Assembly: GCA_027622795.1 (NCBI GenBank)
Contig: JAQBZA010000056.1
Span: 1-12,315 of the forward strand
DNA from: Planctomycetota bacterium
GTDB lineage: Bacteria > Planctomycetota > Planctomycetia > Pirellulales > UBA1268
DNA length: 12,315 nucleotides
Reading direction: 5' to 3'
Shown here: positions 6,506 to 12,315 of the stretch, in pieces
Position numbering within the stretch: the first letter of the stretch is position 1
How the letters are laid out: every line of letters begins with the position of its first letter
Notes under the pieces: generated by a model
Databases searched by the model: none
What the model was told of the DNA's origin: nothing
What the model saw: the letters and a program-made list of their open reading frames with translations, nothing else
Program-made: the position numbers and the translations under genes

Positions 6506-8683
6506 TCAGTCGGGGGTCCAGATCTTTTTCTCGCCGCCGCCGCCGGCCTGTTCGCCGCCGGGGGTCCAAATCTTGCCGGCCTCAGCAGGCGGCACTGCTG
6601 CCGAGGCACTCGGTGTGCCTCCCGCTTGAGTTGGCTGGCCAGGTGGCATGCCACCGCCGGCCACGGCGGAGAGATCGATCCCTGCTTCCATCAACACTTC
6701 GGCTACCGCTCCAAGCACCTGCTGGTCGCGGGCGTGCTGGCTGCGGATATGGTCTAGGAGCCGCATGATATCGCCCTGATCCCCCCGTTGGAGGCGAATC
6801 CGCAGTTCAGCCACGTCGAGCATCCCGTCGTTGGCCTTCAGTTCGGCCGCCAGCGGGCGGAGTTTGGCGATGATTGCGAGCTTGTCGTTGGTGTAAGGCA
6901 CCCGTTGCTCAAGAAACCCATACGCTTGCCATGTATCGGCAGCCGTGGCATCACTGCGCGAGATGATCTCCTTCGCAGCGAGCTCGGCGGCAAGTTCAAA
7001 GCCGGCGTCAATCGACGTAACCAGGAGGCCGCGGAGTTGATCGATGTCGACCTGGCGTAGGGAGACACGGTGCCAGCGGAGTGGAGGAACCTCGTCCAGT
7101 GGCTGTTGTGACTCGATGGGAGACGCTGGAGACAGACCAAGGTCGGCACGGATGATTGACCAGGCTTCATTCATGTCGGGCCGGCGGGCTGTCGCCTCAC
7201 CCTCGCTCACGAGCGCCTCAACCCGCAGTCGACCCTCAGTGTGGCGGACGGCTTCACTGGGCGTCTTCCCGAGTAACTCTGGGAGAGCGGTCTGCGGCCA
7301 CTCCCGAATGAAACGGTCCCGTACCGCCACGCGCTGGGCTTCAAGGTAGGCATCAACGACGGATGGTTCACCTGCCGGGGGAGGACCCTTCGGCTGATCG
7401 GGGAAGCGGCTGCGAAACTGCGCACCGAGAAGCCAGCTCGTGGGGGCGGCGACTGGCAGGCCTTCCTGAGGCTCCTCGATGGTGAACTTCACCGCCAAGA
7501 GCATCTCAGCAACGGGAACCGCCAGGGCAACATCGGGTGCGAAGCCCTGCAGTACAGCCTCAGGCTCCTTGTCGGTTTGCCGGCCGAAAATCAGGAGTGA
7601 GCCGAGGAGACGAACGGGGCAGTCACCATCCGTGGGGCCTTCATAGATTCGCCACACCGAGTGCGGCGGTGCCGCACTCCGCTGCACCCACTCGCTTCGA
7701 TTGAATGGGGCCGGTTCGCACTGCTTGTCATGCCGTAGTGTGTCTTCCAGCAGGTCGAGTGCATCGGCCCCCTGAAGGGGAAGGGTGGCCCGGGCCTGTG
7801 CGAAGAGCACCAGGGGCGAGCGGTCAGGGTCAGCCTCGGTCTCGAGCGCGATCGCCCGGCCGGTGGCCTCAATGGCATCATCAGCCGGATCGGATCGGAG
7901 TTTCGCCACGGTTAGCCAAGCTTCGGACGCTTCAAATGGCCGGGCGAGCATCTCGCAGAGGATCGCGATGTTGGTGAATACTTCTGGGCTTGACGATGCC
8001 ACACCCTTCAGGCTGCGAAACAGCGTCAGTGCCTTCGACAGCCGCCACGCTTCGGCATGCTTCAGCGCCGTCTCGAAGTCCGGTCGCCAGCTCTCGTCAC
8101 CCATCGGCGACACGTAGGCGACCTTTGTCCGTAACGCCGGGGGCACGCCTGATGACCCAACGATTGCTGCCAGGAGGCGATGCTCCTCATCAGAGCCGAG
8201 GTTTCGGTCGATCAGCCATTCGACAAGCCCCTGGGCAAAGCCAACGTGCCCTGACTGCGCACCGGCCTGAACGAGCGTCGCGGCAATTCGCGTAAACTCG
8301 GGTGACACGTCCTCCCCGCACCGCTCGCGAGCCTTATCGAGTTGTTGTGCCGCCTCTTGGACATTGCCGGCGACGGCGTTGATCACCGCTGCCTGACCAA
8401 GAGCGAGCGGGTTGTCAGGATGCGCCGCGAGGAAGGCCTGGTTTGTGGCGGCTGCAGCACCGTACTCCCGGGAAGCCAGTTCGAGCTTCGTTCGGGTCGT
8501 GTAAAGGCAGGCCTTGCCGGGGTGCTTGTCGCACAGCCGCTTTGTCTGCTCGAGAGCCGCGGCGATCTGGTCGCCCTCGATGAGGCGGTCGATCTGCTCG
8601 AGATCACCGACCAGATCAGGACAGCAAAACTTGATTTTCTTGTCGACACCGCCGGGACAGGGCGAATAAGGATCAATCGGCAC
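6506..8683 (-). CDS. TPR-like protein with variant SEC-C motif and C-terminal KIWTP repeats
   Basis: This is a cytoplasmic-looking 725-residue protein of unknown function. The start is taken as GTG at 8683, because a perfect AGGAGG lies nine bases upstream and the product then opens directly with PIDPYSPCPGG. The first residues are a variant SEC-C zinc motif: Cys9-Pro-Gly-Gly, KKIKF, Cys20-Cys21. It lacks the first Cys of the usual CxCGSGKK form, so metal binding is uncertain. Residues about 25-330 are helical pairs with TPR-like spacing (for example AALEQTKRLCDKHPGKACL, then AAAATNQAFLAAHPDNPLAL). A mixed middle section (about 340-520) follows, then more helical pairs (about 560-670). The tail from about 678 is rich in Gly, Pro and Ala and ends with two KIWTP copies (704-708 and 720-724), the last residue being Asp. 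TPRs suggest a scaffold or protein-binding role. Divergent from the sigma-54 activator gene. Confidence 0.88.
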   Translation of the reverse strand: MPIDPYSPCPGGVDKKIKFCCPDLVGDLEQIDRLIEGDQIAAALEQTKRLCDKHPGKACLYTTRTKLELASREYGAAAATNQAFLAAHPDNPLALGQAAVINAVAGNVQEAAQQLDKARERCGEDVSPEFTRIAATLVQAGAQSGHVGFAQGLVEWLIDRNLGSDEEHRLLAAIVGSSGVPPALRTKVAYVSPMGDESWRPDFETALKHAEAWRLSKALTLFRSLKGVASSSPEVFTNIAILCEMLARPFEASEAWLTVAKLRSDPADDAIEATGRAIALETEADPDRSPLVLFAQARATLPLQGADALDLLEDTLRHDKQCEPAPFNRSEWVQRSAAPPHSVWRIYEGPTDGDCPVRLLGSLLIFGRQTDKEPEAVLQGFAPDVALAVPVAEMLLAVKFTIEEPQEGLPVAAPTSWLLGAQFRSRFPDQPKGPPPAGEPSVVDAYLEAQRVAVRDRFIREWPQTALPELLGKTPSEAVRHTEGRLRVEALVSEGEATARRPDMNEAWSIIRADLGLSPASPIESQQPLDEVPPLRWHRVSLRQVDIDQLRGLLVTSIDAGFELAAELAAKEIISRSDATAADTWQAYGFLEQRVPYTNDKLAIIAKLRPLAAELKANDGMLDVAELRIRLQRGDQGDIMRLLDHIRSQHARDQQVLGAVAEVLMEAGIDLSAVAGGGMPPGQPTQAGGTPSASAAVPPAEAGKIWTPGGEQAGGGGEKKIWTPD

Positions 8684-8692
8684 TGGAACACG

Positions 8693-8698
8693 CCTCCT
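8693..8698 (-). promoter_or_regulatory. Ribosome binding site AGGAGG fixing the GTG start at 8683
   Basis: AGGAGG on the minus strand sits nine bases before GTG 8683. The longer reading from GTG 8701 would place this site inside the coding sequence as two Arg codons, so the shorter start is preferred. Confidence 0.75.
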
Positions 8699-8770
8699 CA
8701 CTTGAATGATTGAGATCCTGCAATGTACCAGAGCGAAAATCAGGCGGAAGCGGTCAGGAGCGGTCCTCCG

Positions 8771-8799
8771 TTGAGTTCATCGTGGCGACCCTTCATACT
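8771..8799 (+). promoter_or_regulatory. Candidate sigma-70-type promoter for the sigma-54 activator gene
   Basis: TTGAGT (8771-8776) and CATACT (8794-8799) each match four of six consensus bases and are 17 bases apart. Transcription would start near 8806 and leave a leader of about 62 bases before ATG 8868. No Shine-Dalgarno sequence precedes that ATG. Confidence 0.3.
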
Positions 8800-8825
8800 T
8801 GGAAATTCTCGTGGGAGGCGGCCCG

Positions 8826-8845
8826 CGTGACTGGTGATCGTCACG
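8826..8845. repeat. Inverted repeat CGTGAC-N8-GTCACG in the activator leader
   Basis: Two perfect six-base arms flank an eight-base centre, 22 bases before the activator ATG. It may be a protein-binding dyad, for example for autoregulation by the Fis-type DNA-binding domain, or a leader hairpin. A single copy of this length can also occur by chance. Confidence 0.3.
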
Positions 8846-8867
8846 ACTCTCCCGTATTTGCGTCGCC

Positions 8868-10268
8868 ATGCAGCAGCCCCGCATCCTGATTGTCGATTCG
8901 GAGGGGGCAACTGGTTTGCCGTACGCCCGTCTCGTGGCGCGATTGCAGCCAATGAACATGCGGGTCGCGACAACTGCCCACGAGGCTGCTCAGGCAGTTA
9001 CCGACGACGCCTGGGACGTGGCGATTGTAACGGCCCGGGTGGGCCAGGCAGCTGATGCCCTCCAGGCCACGCTCCGAGAAGCCGATGCGGGCCTTCCACT
9101 CGTGGTCATCGATGCTCAGCCGAGCATCGACACGGCCCGGTCATGCTTGCAGGCGGGTGCCGGCGATTATCTGGATATGCGCAGGGTCGATGCTGACCTT
9201 GAAGACTCGCTGGAGCGCTTGTTGATCACGTCGCGCCACAAGGCGGCCGAGTTGGTGCTTCGCAGAGTGGTCGAGAAGCCCTATTCATTCGATGACTTTC
9301 TCGGTACCAGCCCGGCCATGCAGCAGGTCTACTCGTTGATTGATCGTGTGGCTGGCAGTTCCGTCGACGTCCTCATCACGGGAGAGACGGGCACCGGGAA
9401 GGAACTTGTCGCGAGATCGATCCACCGCCGCAGCCGCCGGGCGGCGGGACCGTTTGTGCCGGTTGACTGCGGGGCGATTCCCGATGCCCTGCTCGAAAGC
9501 GAACTCTTTGGCCATGAGCGGGGCGCTTTTACCGGTGCCGATGCGCGGCGCATGGGGCTGATCGAGTGTGCTGACGGCGGCACGCTCTTTCTCGACGAAG
9601 TGGGAGAACTACCGCCCGCTGTGCAGGCCAAATTGCTGCGCGTCCTCCAGGAACGACGGGTGCGTCGGGTGGGGGCGCGGCAGGAAAATGCGGTCGACGT
9701 CCGAGTGGTGGCGGCGACATCAAGAAACATCGACGCGATGGTGACCCAGGGTGAGTTTCGCCGTGATCTCTTCTATCGGATCAATGTCGTGCGGATCGAT
9801 TTGCCCCCCTTGCGGGTCCGCGGCGATGATATCGGTCTCCTCGCCGAAATGTTCGCGCATCGTGCCGCCCAGGAGATGGGCCGCGGCCGCGGAGGGCTTT
9901 CCACCGATGCCTATCAGGTGCTCAAGGGTTACCACTGGCCTGGTAATGTTCGCGAACTGCAAAATGCCGTTCGGCGGGCAATCGCGATGACCCGATCCCA
10001 GACAGCCGGTGTGGAGGATCTCCCCGACGATGTCGTGGCTGCGGCTGGGAACGGTGCCAGTGACGCCGTTGACAACACGTTGAGGGACGGGTTTTTCGCC
10101 GAGCGAGCCCGGCACATGGCCCAGTTCGAACGCCAGTATCTTACCGACCTGCTGAGACGCCACACGGGCGACGTTTCCGCGGCAGCCCGCGACGCCAGTG
10201 TTCCTCGGGGCACACTCTACCGGCTGATGAAGAGCCACAGCCTCGACGGTGCCAGCTTTCGGCGGTAG
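8868..10268 (+). CDS. Sigma-54-dependent activator (NtrC type) with degenerate receiver domain
   Basis: A 466-residue enhancer-binding protein in three parts. Residues about 4-120 have the receiver fold (RILIVDSE at 5-12), but the phosphorylation residues are gone: Thr55 stands where the acceptor Asp should be, Asp82 replaces the switch Thr/Ser, and Met104 replaces the conserved Lys. The AAA+ domain (about 143-375) is complete: Walker A GETGTGKE (172-179), GAFTGA (219-224), which contacts sigma-54, Walker B TLFLDEV (239-245), the arginine-finger segment FRRDLFYRINV, and sensor II GNVRELQN. The C-terminus (about 420-466) is a Fis-type helix-turn-helix (DVSAAARDASVPRGTLYRLM). The protein should drive ATP-dependent opening of sigma-54 promoters, but through a signal other than standard phosphotransfer. 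No histidine kinase is adjacent. Divergent from the TPR gene; its stop lies seven bases from that of the convergent HEAT gene. Confidence 0.93.
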   Translation: MQQPRILIVDSEGATGLPYARLVARLQPMNMRVATTAHEAAQAVTDDAWDVAIVTARVGQAADALQATLREADAGLPLVVIDAQPSIDTARSCLQAGAGDYLDMRRVDADLEDSLERLLITSRHKAAELVLRRVVEKPYSFDDFLGTSPAMQQVYSLIDRVAGSSVDVLITGETGTGKELVARSIHRRSRRAAGPFVPVDCGAIPDALLESELFGHERGAFTGADARRMGLIECADGGTLFLDEVGELPPAVQAKLLRVLQERRVRRVGARQENAVDVRVVAATSRNIDAMVTQGEFRRDLFYRINVVRIDLPPLRVRGDDIGLLAEMFAHRAAQEMGRGRGGLSTDAYQVLKGYHWPGNVRELQNAVRRAIAMTRSQTAGVEDLPDDVVAAAGNGASDAVDNTLRDGFFAERARHMAQFERQYLTDLLRRHTGDVSAAARDASVPRGTLYRLMKSHSLDGASFRR

Positions 10269-10288
10269 GCCGCCATCAGCTCTTTTTT
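10261..10288 (+). terminator. Intrinsic-type terminator built around the activator stop codon
   Basis: GGCGG-TAGG-CCGCC (10261-10274) forms a five-pair hairpin whose four-base loop starts with the TAG stop. Eight bases later come six T (10283-10288). The T-run is also the antisense of the final Lys codons of the convergent HEAT gene, so the signal is embedded in both gene ends. The short stem and offset T-run keep confidence moderate. Confidence 0.4.
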
Positions 10289-11652
10289 CGTTCCCAGGTT
10301 TTGCCTTCCTTGTAGGCGTTGGCTCGTTCGACAAGTTCAGCGTTTTTCGTCGTCGTTATCACGCGGTCAAGAGCCTTTTGAAACTCGTCCTTGTTGGCAT
10401 CACGAAGCTGGCGATGATGCGCCAACTCCACAACGCTCCTGCAGGCCGGCTCAGCCAGTGCGGGCGAGTCGAGATAGCCCGTGACAAACCTGAACGCATC
10501 GACCGTGCGAATGGCGTTCACTCTCTCAATGAGACGGGCTCGATCTTCATTGGTTTGGCACAACTGCATTGTCTTTTTCACCAGATCGAGTTTCTGGCCG
10601 TCGTTGAGGTTGTTCGATGGCAGTGGGGCGATACGGATCAGGGCACCGAGGAGCAGGGCCCGCTCGGCCGGATCCTGAGTCTTCGCTGTGAGATCGAGGA
10701 GCCGCGAGGCGACCGTCGCGTCGGGCCAGCGGGAGAGCGCCGAGAGACCAAACTTCCGCTTGGCGGCGTCCGGGCTGGCGATCAGTTCATCGACGATCGC
10801 CATCGCCCCCGGGCCGCCCACGCCGCCTAGCGCAGGCAGGAGCGTCTCCTGCTCGCTCTCAGGAGCCTTCTTGAAGGCCTCGAGGAAGATCGTTGCCGCC
10901 CTCTCATGGCCCTGATTTTTTGTGCACACGGTCACCAACGCCCGCTCGGCATCGCGACGCTCATTGCCGGCTGCGGCCTTGAGCACGCCGGCGATCAGCC
11001 CGGCCACCTGCTCCGGGCCGCCGAGCTTTTCAAGGGCCCGCAAGGAGGCCGCCCGGACTGCCGCGTCGGCATCGACGGTCAACGCCGCAAACTCCGGCAG
11101 GGCGACCCTGGCCCGTCGGTCGGCGAGGATGTCGATGAAGATCGGCCGCAGGGCCGGGTCGCCAAACTTGGCGGCATCGATCAATTCCTTGGTCGCGGCA
11201 TCGCCGCGGATGATGGTGAGAGCCCGGCGCGCCGCTGCTTTTTCGGGGTCGCCGCCAGCCAGCGATCGCTTGAGCACCGCCACTTCGACCTGCGTGCCGA
11301 GCGTGCCGAGGGCGAGCACGGCCGCCGACCGCACGGCTGGATCGGTGGCCTGCAGGAGGAGCGTGGTGATGGCGGGAATCGCGGCGGCATCACCGCGATC
11401 GGCGAGCGCCCGCACCAGCTCGATCTGACCCTCGGGCGACTGCTTGGCGATCTCCGCGGCGAAGCGATAGGTGGCCGCCTCGCCCGTGGTGCCATGCCGT
11501 ACGCGATCGAGCCCGATCGCGCGGAAGTCGGCATCGTCGCGGGAGAAGAGGTCGATCGTCATCGCGACGGGGTCGTCAGCGGCCCGCGAGACGGCGGCCG
11601 GGGTCAGCAGGATGGTCGCGGTCAGCGACACGAGAAGGGCGAAGGTCCGCAT
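10276..11652 (-). CDS. Exported HEAT-repeat protein
   Basis: A 458-residue protein with a Sec signal peptide (MRTFALLVSLTATILLTPAA, cleavage near SRA-A-D at residues 22-26), so it acts outside the cytoplasm. The rest is almost all alpha-helical, in roughly 30-37-residue units typical of HEAT or PBS-lyase-like repeats: AIPAITTLLLQATDPAVRSA, then VALPEFAALTVDADAAVRAA, and AMAIVDELIASPDAAKRKFG. Such arrays form curved protein-binding scaffolds. No catalytic residues or heme motif (CxxCH) are visible. The C-terminus is lysine-rich (YKEGKTWERKKS). The start is ATG 11652, with GGAG eight bases upstream. It follows the gene ending at 11683 by 30 bases, and both are HEAT proteins, so they very probably share a transcript and perhaps a function. 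The substrate or partner is unknown. Confidence 0.9.
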   Translation of the reverse strand: MRTFALLVSLTATILLTPAAVSRAADDPVAMTIDLFSRDDADFRAIGLDRVRHGTTGEAATYRFAAEIAKQSPEGQIELVRALADRGDAAAIPAITTLLLQATDPAVRSAAVLALGTLGTQVEVAVLKRSLAGGDPEKAAARRALTIIRGDAATKELIDAAKFGDPALRPIFIDILADRRARVALPEFAALTVDADAAVRAASLRALEKLGGPEQVAGLIAGVLKAAAGNERRDAERALVTVCTKNQGHERAATIFLEAFKKAPESEQETLLPALGGVGGPGAMAIVDELIASPDAAKRKFGLSALSRWPDATVASRLLDLTAKTQDPAERALLLGALIRIAPLPSNNLNDGQKLDLVKKTMQLCQTNEDRARLIERVNAIRTVDAFRFVTGYLDSPALAEPACRSVVELAHHRQLRDANKDEFQKALDRVITTTKNAELVERANAYKEGKTWERKKS

Positions 11653-11682
11653 GGTGCAGGCTCCAGAAGGGAAGGTGTGAAG

Positions 11683-12315
11683 TCAGGACGCGGCAGCGAC
11701 AGCGTCGGCGCAGGCGAGGATGCCGCGGGTGGCCGCCAGGTCGATCGCCTTGGCGTCGGGCTTGCCGGCCGCCGCCTTGACCAGCCCCTGATAGATGGCC
11801 AGCGCATCGGCCCGCTTCCCACCGGCCAGAAGCCCCTCCGCACAGGCGAGCCGTGCATTGACGATCGCCTCGCCCACGCCCTCGGCGGCAAAGGGGTCGG
11901 CAGCAGCCAGAGCCTGATTCGCCTCTGCCGACTGGATCGTACCGAGGGCATTGGCAGCTGGGATCGCCAGCATCGGTGACCCCTTGAGAAGTGTCGTGAG
12001 CACGGTGACGCAGGCCGTGTCACGGCGGGCAGCGAGTGACGATATCATGCCAACTTTGAGGGTGTCACTCACCATGCCAAGGGCCTTGTTGAGGGCAACG
12101 CCCGCCTCGGGGTCGGCAATCCGCTCAAGGGCAAAGCGGGCCATGTGGGAGTGGTCGGCGTCACCAAGCAGGGCGGCCAGGGCAGGGACGCTGGCGGCAG
12201 TGCCAATCATCATCAATTTGCGGCAGACGTACTCCTTGGCGGCGCGACTTGAGCCCCCACTGAGCAGTCCGCTGAAACGTGACTCAAGCCCCTTCCGAAG
12301 CGCCGGATCGGCATG
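11683..12315 (-). CDS. HEAT-repeat protein, C-terminal part (5' end off window)
   Basis: The reading frame is open from the right edge (starting HADPALRKGL on the minus strand) to TGA at 11683, giving 210 residues of the C-terminal part. ATG codons at 12216-12211 are internal: the 33 codons upstream of them continue the same repeat (AAKEYVCRKLMMIGTAASVP), so they are not the start. HEAT-type units are clear: SVPALAALLGDADHSHMARF, then CVTVLTTLLKGSPMLAIPAA. The last 80 residues switch to a TPR-like helical pair (ACAEGLLAGGKRADALAIYQ) and an Ala-rich end. This style of HEAT array, with SHMARFALERI, is familiar from large planctomycete proteins, though that is recollection, not a search. Whether it carries a signal peptide cannot be seen. 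It precedes the exported HEAT gene by 30 bases, apparently as one operon. Confidence 0.85.
   Translation of the reverse strand, partial: HADPALRKGLESRFSGLLSGGSSRAAKEYVCRKLMMIGTAASVPALAALLGDADHSHMARFALERIADPEAGVALNKALGMVSDTLKVGMISSLAARRDTACVTVLTTLLKGSPMLAIPAANALGTIQSAEANQALAAADPFAAEGVGEAIVNARLACAEGLLAGGKRADALAIYQGLVKAAAGKPDAKAIDLAATRGILACADAVAAAS

Noticed and set aside
8684..8701. GTG 8701 as start of the SEC-C/TPR gene
   Set aside because: A perfect AGGAGG lies inside this extension at ideal distance from GTG 8683, so the shorter product is favoured.
10906..11979. 357-codon plus-strand open frame opposite the HEAT genes
   Set aside because: It spans two real minus-strand genes and their gap, and its Gly/Arg-rich product is typical of an antisense shadow.
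1..12315. RNA genes, CRISPR arrays, insertion sequences, toxin-antitoxin or phage genes
   Set aside because: Looked for on both strands; no tRNA-like cloverleaf, repeat-spacer pattern, transposase or integrase signature, or small gene pair was found. Coding sequence fills nearly all of the window.

Overview
The window looks like chromosomal DNA of a planctomycete or a close relative. The reasons are high GC, long low-complexity proline/alanine-rich proteins, several large exported proteins of unknown function, HEAT-repeat proteins of a kind common in that phylum, and a gene for an H4MPT-dependent C1 enzyme (fhcD/ftr), which in bacteria is largely confined to methylotrophs and planctomycetes. 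The phylum call is an inference from gene content; there is no rRNA in the window to fix it.

Layout, left to right. (1) Bases 1-1829, minus strand: a membrane-anchored protein with a long disordered stalk and DUF11-like repeats, cut by the left edge. (2) 1947-2840, minus: formylmethanofuran:H4MPT formyltransferase (fhcD), which best fits a TTG start. (3) 2962-5259, plus: a large exported protein of unknown function, divergent from fhcD across a 121-base intergenic region. (4) 5237-6349, minus: RibD of riboflavin synthesis, overlapping the end of gene 3 tail to tail. (5) 6506-8683, minus: a TPR-like protein with a variant SEC-C cysteine motif at its N-terminus and two copies of a KIWTP motif at its C-terminus. 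(6) 8868-10268, plus: an NtrC-type sigma-54 activator whose receiver domain has lost its phosphoacceptor Asp. (7) 10276-11652, minus: an exported HEAT-repeat protein. (8) 11683-12315, minus: a second HEAT-repeat protein just upstream of gene 7, cut by the right edge.

Genes 7 and 8 look like one operon (30-base gap with a ribosome binding site). Genes 1 and 2 are co-directional and could be co-transcribed. The other neighbours are divergent or convergent, so most genes here are probably separate transcription units. No shared pathway links the C1 enzyme, RibD, the regulator and the exported proteins.

I found no tRNA, rRNA, CRISPR array, insertion sequence, phage gene or recognisable defence or biosynthetic system. 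The most interesting points are the phosphorylation-independent-looking sigma-54 activator, the isolated fhcD, the terminal KIWTP motifs in gene 5, the unknown exported protein divergent from fhcD, and the split HEAT-protein pair.
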